Source: Melampsora larici-populina 98AG31 (taxonomy: Eukaryota > Basidiomycota > Pucciniomycetes > Pucciniales > Melampsoraceae). Taken from it: DNA of 64,000 nt. The stretch lies in the NCBI RefSeq assembly GCF_000204055.1, contig NW_006768767.1, positions 2,370,645 through 2,434,644 on the forward strand, given 5' to 3'. Position 1 is the first letter of the stretch. Each line of letters begins with the position of its first letter. Below, piece by piece: positions 1 to 11,205 of the stretch. A model generated the notes under the pieces. The model was not told the origin of the DNA. It ran no database searches and saw only the letters and a program-made list of their open reading frames with translations. Made by a program: the position numbers and the translations under genes.

Positions 1-142
1 TAACAGCTAAACAACTAAAAGATCATCCAACTATAAACAAAGAATCATTAAAGTAATAAAAGAGGAAAATATAACCAAATAAGATATAAAGAGTAGAAAA
101 AGTAGGAATAAAAAGTAGAAATGAAAGTAAGACAAAAAAAAT

Positions 143-700
143 TCAATTCATAACTATACCCAATGTTTTCAATACTTGCGCAAGCTCCTTATAATCCTCA
201 CTCAGCTCCACACCTTCCCTTAACCACAATTGACTTGACACAAGTCGTTCAATGGTCCTAGCAATCAAAGCACCTCAACCAGAGGCACACACATCTGATG
301 CACAGGAAAAGATGCGCTCAGAGGCGCAAGACGAACCAGTACATGTTAAGTAATCCATGGCCATGATAGCCAATATCCAATAAGACTTTGCGTGCAACTA
401 AGTATAGATGAATTGAAATATAATCAGACATATGATAATGAGATGTAATCTGAGAGTAGACTCACCTTCCACCAATCAAGACCTGCAGAAGGATCTAGTA
501 CATTATAGTCTTCAGCCTTCATCCTATCTACTTGCTGAAGGTAGTCCTTGATCTGATTATCTTCAGGTTGTTGAGTTTCTGCTTCATCTTCAGAGTCTTC
601 ACAGAAGATAACGGGCCTTGGTGAAAACAATGCAGTAGTTTGAGAGTTGTTGGTGTGCAAGGCCGGCGGCGTTTTATCTGTGGTAGGGTTATCAAGCTTG
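143..700 (-). pseudogene. hAT transposase C-terminal fragment, broken
   Basis: Read on the minus strand, this stretch encodes the end of a hAT transposase closely related to the intact one at 2809-6260. It has the acidic linker, the block ending GLDWWKVS, an intron at about 390-465, and the dimerisation segment (TGSSCASERIFSCASDVCAS). A TGA (about 275-277) interrupts the dimerisation region where the intact paralogue reads Asp-Arg-Gly. Everything upstream of the acidic linker is missing: the similarity fades just before the CACTA-like element at 743. It is a dead remnant, and the left window edge does not cut it, since a stop follows near 143. Confidence 0.75.
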
Positions 701-742
701 TACTTTACCTAAATCCATCACAACATTGCCTCGGCGTTCATA

Positions 743-830
743 CACTACAACAAATGACATCTTTACCCAGGGGTATAGAATAGTAGTGTGGGCATAGAAA
801 ACTATTGGTAGGGTACTTTTCTATACCAAT
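743..830 (+). repeat. CACTA-like left terminal inverted repeat
   Basis: Left arm of the inverted repeat that pairs with about 2050-2136. The two arms differ at only a few positions over roughly 85 bases. Confidence 0.7.
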
Positions 831-2049
831 AAAAAATGCTTTTGATAAACCTATATAAGATATTTCAGATTGAGAAATTGAGTATTATCTTTGCCCTGAC
901 TCAGCTGTATGTATTGGGACCCAAAGGCAGTGCTACAGTGTGCAGAATCTCAATTTTCTGTTTTTTGATATTTTTATCCTAAAATACAATTCTATGGTGA
1001 TAAAAGAGATCCTCAACCATGTTCAGCAATGTATGTGAGTATGTATGCACCATCTTACACAGATTGACAGACACTTTTTACATATGTACCACCCACTTTT
1101 GGCAAAAAAAGTTGCATTAATAATTTAATGCAACTTTTACATCACGGTGAGAAAATTTCTCACCATGTATGTATATGTAAAACCACACAACAGTGTGCTT
1201 GTTAGAAAGGTTCGGTAACCAAATAAAAAGCAAAATCACCACGGTGATAATGAATCACAATGGTGTCTTTTACCATTTGGTAAACAAGGTCATTTGTTGA
1301 TCGAGTTCAAAAACCAAAAAAAAACTTAATTGCTCTCATTGCTCTCAATATCATCTACCCGTTCAACTTCTGCAATTATTTTTTAAGCAATTTAATTGAT
1401 GATAACATGGTCAATGACCAAGCTCTTCACTGTTGGCAGCAAAGTTGAATTGGTGGAAATGAAGTCTTTTGAGGAAGTTGGATTTGAGTCTGAATCAACA
1501 CCACGATGAGATTGAATGGATTTGAGATTGAAAAGTTTAAGTAGAGAAAAAGGTTGAGGTGGTGATGATTTGAATGATGTGCAATTGAAGAGAAAAGGAC
1601 TTGTAGAAAACAAAGAAAAAAATGGTGAGGTCCGAAATAACAGGTGGTGATGGCTTGAGAAGAGAGAACGATGAAAAGTTGCAGTCACATTAATTTGAAA
1701 ATATTTGACTTTGAGTTGTTTTCAAGAATGCGCACAATCTTTGCACATATGTGCAAAAATCCGTGTGTCTCTTTTGTTGCATTTTTGTTTACCAAACGAG
1801 ATTTTCAGGTGACATATGCGACCGAAAATCACTGTGCTTTTTTGGTGGTGCACAGTCGGTCGCATAGTTCACACACCGGTTGCTGAAGTGGGTGTACAAT
1901 ATGACTGATGGACCATGCTTTCCCATTGGACAAGGCTCAAGAAGGGCTTTGAGTCTAAATTTATATTCAGTCCCTGTGGTCATGTGGATATTTTCATCTG
2001 TGGGTATAGAGCAGAATGGTATGTCTAGGCAGAGAGGATACTATCTCTA

Positions 2050-2136
2050 TGGGTATAGAAAAGTACTTCACCCATAGTTTTCTATGCCCGCACTACTTTT
2101 CTATACCCCTGGGTAAAGATGTCATTTGGTGTAGTG
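2050..2136 (-). repeat. CACTA-like right terminal inverted repeat
   Basis: Right arm of the inverted repeat that pairs with about 743-830. It ends in TAGTG. Confidence 0.7.
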
Positions 2137-2384
2137 AATTAAGGCTCAAGTTTCACTCTCAAGTCAATTGTCTCATCATAGTTTTTTATAGTTGAAAATT
2201 GGGTGAATTGATTACTTCAGACCATCTCATTATAATAACAGAAAAGATACTCACAAACAGAACAAAATAAACAAAGCAGAAATGATAAGCAGAAAAGAAA
2301 AAAAAAGGAAGAAACACAAACCCAACTATACAAGTCTAGGCAAAATGATACTGTCGTTCTCCAAAAGCTTGTCCAAGTTTTCCC

Positions 2385-2640
2385 AACCCTGGGCCAGCAA
2401 CGCACCGCGGCGCAACAATCGTTTTTTTTGTTGCGTCGCGGCGCAGCCGGCCAAAAAGTACCGCAACATCGGCTGCGTTGCTTTTCAAACCGCAACATCA
2501 AATCCCAACCACCGGAAGCGCAGCTCGAGACAGTCGCGCAACAGCAGCGCAACAGGCACAGCAGCGCTCATTGATGCGCCAGCAGCCCAGGAGATACGTT
2601 GCAGCAACGCAGCATCCGCAACACACCAAACAATGAGGAA
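2385..2640. repeat. hAT-1 subterminal repeat cluster, left
   Basis: GC-rich tract with many GCAAC/GTTGC and GCGC words, mirrored at 6730-6948. Subterminal repeats of this kind are typical transposase-binding regions in hAT elements. Apparent reading frames here are compositional shadows. Confidence 0.6.
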
Positions 2641-2808
2641 AATGTGAAACATTTCGGTCATAAGTTCAAAAAAACAATTCCAAAAAAACAATAGTGATAA
2701 CTTATTAAGAAATAAGTTCAACCTGAGGATACAAATCATTTTTCGCGAGCATTTACTTTGTAAAACATTAAAGTAAGATAAGAGAAAATTAAGGCCAGTT
2801 GGTTACTA

Positions 2809-5800
2809 TCAATCCAAGGTCACATTCAAGTTCTTCAGAATAGTAGTAAGCTCCGCGTATTCCACACCCAGATTGACACCTTCCCTCAACCATAAACGAC
2901 TCGACACCAAAGCCTCAATGGTGCGTGCGAGGAGGCTACCTCGATCACTTGCACAAACGTCCGCGGCACAAGAAAAAATTCTTTTGGCTGCGCAAGATGA
3001 CCCAGTAGTTGCCAAGTAATCGCGCGCCATAATGGCAAGAATTCGATAGGTCTTTTCATGAACCTAAAAACGCACCAATCAATTTTGAACTGAGATTGAA
3101 ATCAAACTCTAATTGATAACTTACCGACCACCATTCTAGTCCAGCCTTCGGGTCCGCCAGGTTGTAATCTTTCTGGCGCATCCTGTTGGCCATTCGTAAG
3201 TAGTTGTCCAAGGAGTTGTCGATAGAAACTGCTGGTTCGTCCTTGTCATCAGTGTCTTCATGGAAAATCTTTGATTGTTGCTGAGAAGATGTATTAGAAC
3301 CGGTGCCCGCAGAAACCTCGTTTGGATTACCAGTACCGCGAGATGGGTTAGCAGATTCGTACTCCAAAAAAACGCGGCACAGGATTCCCTCAGCTTTAAT
3401 GGGTATGGCACTGGTTTTACCATTGAACCACTTGGTGAAAAATTTCAGTCGAAAAAAAGGATGTAGCAATGTTGCCAGGATGAGCGAATCGCAAGCTAGT
3501 GCCTCGTCGAGGTATTCTTGAGTCTTTGCAAGCATTTTTGCCAACATCGGGTACACAGCATCACTTGAACTCAATTTGTCGACTTTGTCCTGTAAAGTTT
3601 GACGAAGCTCGACGTATTCCGGTATTACCATACATCCGGTGGGGCCGTCTCCTTCCATCTTCTTAGTGGTGGCAAGAAATATCTAAGTTATACGAAATGG
3701 TGTCACTACAAGTTGTACAACATGAAGTAATATATACATACCTCAAGTTCAACATTTATGTGTCGCACCTGAGCCCACTCAGCAGTGGTTATTTCCATCT
3801 GATGAAAATAACCATATGGTTTACCATTACTGCGTGGGCGTCGACCAACAGCGAGTACTCGATCCAAATCCTCCTTGCACAACTGATTAATGACCTAATG
3901 AAGTATGATTAATTAGTTTGGTCTACTCATATGATATCCAAAGTGAAAGATATATAAATGGAAAGATATATAAATGATCAACCTACATCTCTTGCGAGCC
4001 ATGCCTTGTGTCGGCTTTCGTACTTGATGTTCCACCTAATGCCATATCCAGCGATGAGAGACCCCTTGAAATCCTTCTTGACACTGACACGGTCAAACTC
4101 CTTACGCCAGGCAGCCAACCAAGTGATTCGACGTATGATAAAGTCGACCTAAGCGGAGTTGAAATGATTAAGTCACTTTATATATTTATATGTATAAAAA
4201 CATTTACAAATGAAAGGAAAAGCGTCACCTTGCGTAAAATAAAATCCACGTGATTAGCTTCGCGGCGATGGGTGGGAGCGACCTCCTCCTCCAGAGCAAC
4301 AGATGGTGACATCTTGTCTTCGGCATCAGCAACATCCCACTCTGCCTCATCAGCTATTGCAGCTCCTTCATCACTCAGAACTTCCGGTGTAGGTGTAACT
4401 TCTAGTTCGTCAAGATTGTGTTCAGGTAATTCATCTTCATCTTCCACTGTCTTCTGTTGTTGTTCTTCATCTTCTTCATCAACTTCTTCGATTGTACCAA
4501 TTGTAGGAAATATACCTCTAGCTGCTGATTTTACCTTTGCCGGGGGGGGAGCCTTCACACCAAGTTCGGCTAGTCCGGCATTGACAATTAGCGCCAGTTT
4601 GTGACAAAAGCAGAATATATGCATTCTGCTTGGGTCCCATTGATACTTGATTCCTTCAGTCTGTGGTTGTAAAGCAAATTGTCGATGCATCTCGGCCACC
4701 ATCGTTTTATTGTTCGAACCTGAGTCCGTTGTCTGGCAAAGGATGTAAAACACAAACGGAACATGAAAGAACATTGTGACAGAATTAATTTGGAAAATTA
4801 GGACTAGTGGAAGAAGGAAGAAAGATAAGTGAAATACACTTATCTTTTGAAAGATGCCATGCTTGACCAAGAGGTTCACGATGGGCTCGGCTAGCCACGG
4901 TCCATGGTGGTGCCAAGCCACAACTTTGAGGGTGACATGTCGAACATGATATTTCCACTTCGTATCAATAAAAGTTGCGGAAGCTCCTATGAAACCGTGA
5001 TGGTTACCTTTGCTGGTCCATCCATCGTGGACAAGGTTGAACCGAGATGTAAGTTGCTGTTGTTTTGTTCATAGAGGATGATATAGTTAGAATTCAACAA
5101 TGAAAGAAGATGAAGAGGAAAGTCGATTTACCTTGAGTTCCTTAAAAACGTTCTGTTTCAGAGAAGAATTGATAATCTTTGCTTCACCTGCTACCCATTT
5201 ACGGCCGTAAAGCCTAGCTTCACGTCTAAGATAGAAGACCATGGCCCGTAGCATTGGATCTTCCACTCGTGTCCAAGGCAGGGCATGTCGGATTAGCCAT
5301 ATGCTAGCCATTTTGTTGAACGTGCTGTTGCTGAACTTCGATCCGATGGTAGTGCTGACATATCCATCAAGGGGGCCGCTTTTCTTCTTCTCAGCTAGTC
5401 TACGCTCCGCCACCGACAAGGGTACACCCAGTTCCTTATGCTCTCGAGCTTTGAGTCGCCCAGGGCAGCCAACGTCCGAGCGGCCGGTTTGAGTCGATCC
5501 ATCTCGGTGAACCCGAAGAGCACCAGTCATGTTGCTGTAACTTACTCTTACAGGATTGTGCTTATCTTTCTTGCAGAACTTGCACGGGTAAGAAAGAGGT
5601 GGCTTTGATAGATCCTAATTTACAGATAAGAAATCTCACAGTTAGATTTCTTCTTTATGTAGAAAGTACAAGAAGAATACAAATATATACATCGCCTGGT
5701 TTATGGAATGGCTCATCATAGTAACCTCTGAGCTGGCCTAATTCGGTATCTGGTTCATCAACCTTACAACGCTTCTTCGCTACAAAGACAACCTCATCGT

Positions 5801-6260
5801 CGGAATCAGCTTGTAACACTCGTTTGGTTACGTTCGTCGAGATGTGCTGAATTGTTGACAAATTCATCTGTCAACCAAGTTTATAACGATTGATAAAGAG
5901 GTGATGTAAAAAACTCACATCATCTGAGGGTGTGGGCTGGCCTGTGACATTCTTGCTGGTCTTAGAGGTTCGAGACTTGGATTGGGATACCACCTTCTTG
6001 GTGTGTTTCCCTTTGGAACGCATGCTGACAATCGAGGTATCAGATTCCGGTTTGTCAGTATTTGGAACACCGTCATAAGTCTTGTCTTTATGTTTTCTTT
6101 TCGAAGGTGTTTGATCGATCACACTTCTGCGACGGCAGTCAGGGGATTGAGGGACCATCCCAGGGTAGTCGGTTTGCTTCCTATTGCAAGAAGGTCTGGA
6201 AGGCGTATCATCGACATCATTTGCATGTGAATTGTATGGCAAGATGGACTGAGAGGACAT
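2809..6260 (-). CDS. hAT family transposase (hAT-1), nine exons
   Basis: Transposase expected to cut and re-insert hAT-1. My model is 6260-5919, 5867-5691, 5614-5132, 5056-4838, 4732-4229, 4148-3987, 3894-3742, 3682-3125, 3063-2809. Every junction is phase 0 with GT...AG, giving 950 aa. Exon 1 is basic and Ser/Thr-rich. Exon 3 holds a BED-like zinc finger (YPCKFCKKDKHNPVRV followed by LRVHRDG). Exon 4 has the catalytic-domain block LVHDGWTSKGNHHGF and exon 5 has MHIFCFCHKLALIVNAGL followed by a long acidic insert. The last exons give the C-terminal dimerisation region (YLATTGSSCAAKRIFSCAAD, RSLLARTIEALVSSRLWLREG-type). The donor ending exon 4 (GTATTT) is the weakest junction. No nonsense codon is seen, so it may be functional. 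Confidence 0.85.
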
Positions 6261-6729
6261 GGTGATGATGTTAATAGATTTGTTGATGAAGCGATTAAGA
6301 AAGGATGAGGAAAAGTTATATAAGTAGTTATGCGTTGATTGGGATGTACGTTTGAGCTGGATTTTGAGAATCAGAAAATTAAAGATTTATAAACAAGGTC
6401 AGGTAATTGAAGAAATCAAACAAATTGAAAAATTAAGATGGAATGATTGTTAAGGGAGTATTGAAAAACTAGGAATCGGATGGATTGAATCACGAGGAAA
6501 GGAAAAATGGAAGGATGAGATTCGAGAAGGATGGGAATAGGAGGCTGGAAGGTCTTTTACCTGGACTCGGATTCTGTCTTGGGCCATCCCTGGCATGTCT
6601 TCCCCTGGCGTGAAGGTGTCTACAGCGCGAATGATCCAGATTGGCATATCGAAAGCGTCCAAGTGACTCCGTTTGGGGTGGTGGTATGGTGCGACAACAG
6701 GGGATCCTTGCCATATTGGGAATAGCACA

Positions 6730-6948
6730 GAATGGCAAACCCGGACCGCAACAACCGCATCTGCTGCGGTTTTTCAGCAGCAGTTACGGGGTGCGTTGCG
6801 GTGCCAAAAATTCCCAAAATCTGGAGGCCTGGGTGCGTCCCGGGTTCCAGCGCAGCGCAAAACCGCAACATCAGCTGCGCCACGGTCCCAAAAACCCGCA
6901 ACGCCGCGCAGCGCAACACGCATCACGCGCGTTGCTGGCCCAGGGTTG
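6730..6948. repeat. hAT-1 subterminal repeat cluster, right
   Basis: Counterpart of 2385-2640, with repeated CCGCAAC and GCGCAAC words, ending in GCGTTGCTGGCCCAGGGTTG. Confidence 0.6.
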
Positions 6949-7013
6949 GTTTTCCCGCCAAATTGCTCGAGTTTTGCGGGAAAACTCGGACAAGCTTTTT
7001 GAGAATGACAGTA

Positions 7014-8100
7014 ATACAAAATATCAAACAAGATGGAAACAAAAGCAGCTTTAGTCAGTATAGAAAGGAATTAAAGAAGAAGAATTAATCAACTGACGAT
7101 TGAAACATTTCAATTTGAACATTATTAATGGGAGGCACGAAATCGAATTGAAAGAAATCTATTGATCAATTGATCTAGAACATTCTGAACCAGCCAACTA
7201 AATCAATGGTTAAACAAATTCAAAGTATCAATTAGTCTTATGTAAAGAATCAAAAGAAGAATAAAAAAAGAAAGAACTTACATTTTTAGAATTGTGTCGA
7301 TTGGAAGGAAACATTCATGTCGAGTCGATGAACAAAACAAAGAAATCAATCAAAAGATAACAAGAGTACGAGATCAAGTAAGAAAAGACCAAATTAGAAC
7401 TAAAAAATAAGAAAGTAGAAATAGAAAGCGTAAAAATAAAAGAATCAACAATGAGAAAGGAAAGAATCTATAATAAAAGACTTACTTGATATGTGAAAGC
7501 ACAAGGACGGATTGAAGATGAGATCAATCAAAGAATCAAGCTAGAACAAGATTAAAAATAAGAAAAGTCGAAATAGATACATCAACATAAAGATTGAATT
7601 GAAGGAGGCAGTGTTGAAATTAGTAAAAATAGGAATAAACAACAAGAGAAGGAAAATAAAAATAAAGGAATACATACTTGGTATGTAAAGGAAGAGCATG
7701 AGATCGAGACGAGGGAGTGGAATCAGTCGGAGCTGGTCTGAGCTAGATAAAGACAGCGATTGGGCGATTTAAAAATACAAAAGAGTTGGTGAAGGAGTTT
7801 GGGCCGAGTTGTGGTTGGAGAGTCAAAAGGATATAAAAGGGAGGGCATTGGTGTCCTTGTGAATCGGGGTATTGATGTCCGTGTGTTCTTGTGTGCGATA
7901 AAGGCGTGTTTAAGTTGTGATCGATTTTTTTTAGTGTTAACAAGTGTTCTATTTCCAATTTCAAGAGTTATAAAAAGACAGTTTTTTTTATTAGTTACTA
8001 GCATCAGATTAAAAGAAAGAAAAGAAAGGAAAGAACTTACCTCATAAGGAGGTTGATTGAGTTGGTTTATTGTTAAAGAGAGCTTTTGGTGGTGGTTTTT
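7014..8100 (-). other. Pyrimidine-rich (minus strand) non-coding tract with intron-like units
   Basis: There is no credible protein here. On the minus strand the sequence is a long pyrimidine-rich stretch punctuated by splice-donor-like GTAAGT words (complements near 7277, 7481 and 8036) and AG acceptors. It resembles a chain of short 5'-leader introns. The tract at 17926-18525 has the same style on the plus strand. It could be the leader of a lost gene or of a transposon. I cannot assign a transcript. Confidence 0.35.
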
Positions 8101-8460
8101 TGTTCTATCCTGTGCTTGTGTCGTGATTGATTGCTGAGCTGTGAGCCGAAAGACAGTCGCCAGATAGTCAAAGTCGTCAAATCAATAATCACCAAACCCG
8201 CCTCTTGATTCGAGTCGAGGCCGGGTCAATTCAGGGATCCAAAATTTCATTTTGGACCTGTACATTACAAGTGTTACCCAACCGTGTCAACATTGAAATC
8301 AACACATCTTCACACCACAATCTTGTGTAGAGTTGTGAGTGGTATCATTGGATTCCGACAAACCTTGCAGATCCTTTGAAGATATCAAAATAGTTTTACG
8401 GGAGGAATACGTAGAGATAGAAAGTTATTTAGAATTGCTTCACGTTCTTTTTGAACTGCA

Positions 8461-8585
8461 ATAAAATAGAGGTTGAGGGCAGCTTAACCGCACCCATAGT
8501 TTCATCCGCTCTCACGAGTGGTGATTCTTACCCTCTCCGGCTCAGCCTACCCTACACTGCGTAGGAGCTCTACAACGCCATGCAA
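8461..8585 (+). repeat. Dispersed repeat, copy A (possible LTR fragment)
   Basis: The blocks GGTTGAGGGCAGCTTAAC and CTCTCCGGCTCAGCCTAC, followed by ACACTGCGTAGGAG, recur in inverted orientation at 16806-16925. The segment has the look of a retroelement or LTR end, but no coding part or paired LTR is present in the window. The surrounding 8101-8879 holds nothing else I recognise. Confidence 0.5.
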
Positions 8586-8879
8586 GATACCAAGCTACCA
8601 GGCCAATTTACCAATCCCTTGAGCATGGTTCCAGTCAGAAAGCTTTGATGAACATGGATAAAGTACTTTAGACTAGATTTTGTCAAGACAAACAAGATAA
8701 CAAATGTTTATTCATTGTGGATTCTTTTGGCAGATTTGTAAGCTTATTCCATTTTAATGATAAGGTCTCATTGATTGAGACCACACAAATTTGAATCAGA
8801 TGACCATTGAGCAATTTAAAATAAAAGGGAGACAAACAACAATAGACACAAAGCAAATTTATCTGTATCCTGTCTACCT

Positions 8880-9170
8880 TCATCCATGTGCCTCTTCGCA
8901 TGTACGTTCATGTTGATTTTCTGCTGGACATTCCCAATGGTAGTAGGTCTGATCACAGATTGTGCAATGATATTTTTCTTTGTCCACTTGTGTTTCACAA
9001 TTCCCCACTGTTAAATCACAATCACAAGTGAGTGGATAGTCACAGGCCTCTCGTTGTATTCCTGTATACACGAGGTCATCTGTGCAAACATCACATGTGA
9101 GACCACTGGATAATGAAATCACAGAAACAGACACCAAGAATCCTAAGGTGATACGTTTGTTGAATTGCAT
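8880..9170 (-). CDS. Small cysteine-rich secreted protein, effector candidate
   Basis: A single-exon 96-aa protein. Residues 1-23 form a clean signal peptide (basic start, hydrophobic core, SLSSG end). The mature part has ten cysteines (26, 29, 43, 49, 51, 58, 69, 72, 81, 91), including CDVC and CTIC pairs plus several histidines. The tail YHCTICDQTYYHWEC looks like half of a RING/treble-clef zinc site. Rust genomes encode many such short Cys-rich secreted proteins, so host-facing function is a reasonable inference, not shown here. The start is the only ATG giving a signal peptide. Both flanks are repeats or non-coding DNA. A disulphide-bonded apoplastic protein is the alternative to a zinc-binding one. 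Confidence 0.75.
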   Translation of the reverse strand: MQFNKRITLGFLVSVSVISLSSGLTCDVCTDDLVYTGIQREACDYPLTCDCDLTVGNCETQVDKEKYHCTICDQTYYHWECPAENQHERTCEEAHG

Positions 9171-9179
9171 ACCTGAATA

Positions 9180-9600
9180 AGATCATGCATAATTGAGTAA
9201 CTGAAATTAGATGCTTAATTTATGATCGTGGGGCTAATATAAACTTACTAAAGAGGTGATTTCCTAATGTTTATATTAGGCCTTCAAATATACCAAAAGA
9301 ATATGTTGATGGCAGTGTTGATGGAATGATTGATGTAGTGATAAGATTCTAGGAAAACACAATACATAAGGAGGTCAGATTTTCAGACAATAAGCAGATC
9401 AGGTTGGAAGTATTTAGCCAGAAGACCTTCCAAAATCAGTTTTAATTTTTTTAATACATTAGGAGAAATTTATGATTCTTGAACTTCACTAACCCAATGG
9501 CATGCAATGAAATGGGGGGGACTAGGTATCTGAGAGCTGACCAATTGAAGCAAGAAAGTGGTATGACCAGTTGAAAAATTCAATTAAATGCTTTCTGAAA
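9180..9600. other. No gene seen
   Basis: This is the upstream flank of the cysteine-rich gene. It is AT-rich with no splice-consistent coding stretch and no repeat I recognise. Confidence 0.4.
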
Positions 9601-9634
9601 TTCAATGGGGAAAGTTGAGTGCTTGATGGCAAGA

Positions 9635-10140
9635 ATTATAGACCTTTGGAAGTTATGGAGGTATTTATGTTCATCCAAAAGGCCAAATTGGTGCTACATG
9701 GTTTGGGCCTCTCATCAAGAAGATTGGTTTCAGTCACATTTCTTTACATCATTGGGCGGCGACAATCAAAAGGATCTATCATGTGTGCGTTGGCCCAATT
9801 CAGAATTATATTCCTTGGATGCTTGGTAATGTGCCTGAGGATAAGTATTTTTATTTTGATATTCCAAACACTAGTCTAGTGATACATGTTTTGGGTGTCT
9901 TATCAAGAAGAGTGGTTTTGGTCAAATCTGCTTACATCATTGGGCTGAGACAATCAAAAGGATCTATCATGTGTGCCCCTTAGTTTGAGGGGAAATTATA
10001 GTCCTCAAACACTTGGTGATGTCTGCGAGGCTGAGTCACTTGATCTTTGTGTGCCAAAAACGGGTACATTGGTACATGTTTTGAATCCCTTAGCAAGATG
10101 AGATGTTTCACTCACATCTGTTTGCATCATTGGGCGGGAA
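9635..10140. repeat. Degenerate tandem repeat, about 190-bp unit
   Basis: About three imperfect copies. Each has a TACATG(G/T)TTTG...TCAAGAAGA block followed by TTACATCATTGGGC and then CAATCAAAAGGATCTATCAT. Clear unit starts are near 9693, 9881 and 10070. Short reading frames across the copies keep similar peptides (IIGRRQSKGSIMC and IIGLRQSKGSIMC), so it may be a decayed internally repetitive coding sequence, but I cannot name it. Confidence 0.55.
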
Positions 10141-11205
10141 CAACACCACCGGTGCTCCACCCAAGATAGTGGCAGAAGAGCAGTAGCACTTCCTGCTCTC
10201 CGCCCGCGCTAGGCCTTTTTCTATACATTGGGTTATGGGTTTCACTAGATAGCTATGGTGAAACTCAAAAAAATATTGTGATTTTGAGATCCGCTATCTG
10301 TAGCAGTATCTTGCTGTGCTATTGACTGCCACAGCAACCTGGAGCACATAGCAACAGGGAGACACAGAGCGTAACTCAGGACCCCAGAATGCCCCTATAA
10401 AGGGTTTTGAAAAAAAAGTCCCTTCTTGACTTCCACGGATCCCCACCCCTGCCAAACGGCTGAGTCCGTTCCTGGCTACACCCATAGCTCTAAGGGGGTC
10501 TTAATTTCTCCTCAGACTTCCTTGAGACCTGTCACAACTCCTTTATTAACTTTGAAACTCTAGAGACAAATGTCAGCAGGGGACTCAAATTATGCACTGA
10601 ACACTGCAGTTCAACATATGTCAGACTCAGAGGCTATATCTTTCACCAATTGAGGATTCTTAACTATTCTTGAGCATTGGGACTATTGATATTCTATGAC
10701 GCAAGTGGTCTCAGAGACAGCAGCCATTGGCATTGCAACGTTGATGCCTGTCTCGGCCCATAAAATCAGGGCCTGCAATCTGAATTGCCTTCATTCAAAA
10801 GGGTCCTGTTGAAATAAAATAAACCAATTGGACTTGGTGGACCAAACACATCAGACTACGTAGCCAGAGATTGCCCAGTTGGGATACTTGAGGCACTCGC
10901 CACCATCCCTTCTAACATAGATTGATGCCTGATATCTGATTCATCATTGGCCTCAATCATTTCCTATGCTCTATACTCAAAATTCTTGCATCTCTCCTTT
11001 AAACAATGCATTCATCTTCATTTGCTCCAAAGTCATTCAAGCCTACTTGTTTCTTCAAAGATTGTTTTAATTTTTATGCAAACTGCTCTTCCTGTCTGCT
11101 TCTAACCTTGAGATCATCTCAACGCATAACCCAGAAGCTAGAGGTGAAGCAGTAATTGCATACATGTTACCACAATTGACAGAGCTTCAAAGAAGTCTGA
11201 ATATA
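10141..11205. other. Non-coding, one hairpin
   Basis: No gene is supported. A hairpin at 10237-10266 pairs GGGTTTCAC with GTGAAACTC around an ATAGCTAT core. The rest is unique-looking DNA up to the mariner-type left end. Confidence 0.4.

Larger units (their letters stand above)
743..2136. mobile_element. CACTA-like non-autonomous DNA transposon
   Basis: The ends are inverted repeats of about 85 bp. The left end starts CACTACAACAAATGACATC and the right end finishes with the near-perfect inverse, TGTCATTTGGTGTAGTG. The CACTA...TAGTG tips match the CMC/EnSpm (CACTA) superfamily. Both arms carry the motif ACCCAGGGGTATAGAA. The 1.4-kb interior has no credible coding exon and holds short hairpins such as one around 1107-1165. 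The expected 3-bp target duplication is not exact (ATA at left, AAT at right), so the insertion is old or the boundary is off by a base or two. Confidence 0.75.
2385..6948 (-). mobile_element. hAT transposon (hAT-1), probably intact
   Basis: A 4564-bp element with terminal inverted repeats containing CCCTGGGCCAGCAACGC (left) and its inverse (right). It is flanked by a perfect 8-bp direct repeat, GTTTTCCC (2377-2384 and 6949-6956), the size hAT transposases generate. It landed inside an 89-bp mini-element. The first ~250 bp and last ~220 bp are GC-rich and full of GCAAC/GTTGC words, the rest being AT-rich. The single transposase gene reads on the minus strand and has no stop or frameshift. Confidence 0.88.
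2351..7011. mobile_element. 89-bp mini-element split by a hAT insertion
   Basis: The outer ends are CTGTCGTTCTC (2351) and its inverse GAGAATGACAG (ending 7011), each flanked by TA (2349-2350 and 7012-7013), as expected for Tc1/mariner-type target duplication. Removing the hAT and one copy of its 8-bp duplication leaves 34 + 55 = 89 bp. That is exactly the length of the uninterrupted homologue at 63692-63780. It is non-coding. The inner core (TTTTGCGGG plus AGCTTGTCC arms) is shared with that copy. Confidence 0.75.

Noticed and set aside
2217..2739. Overlapping Arg/Ala/Cys-rich frames on both strands, and similar ones at 6620-7088
   Set aside because: They are compositional products of the GC-rich hAT-1 subterminal repeats.
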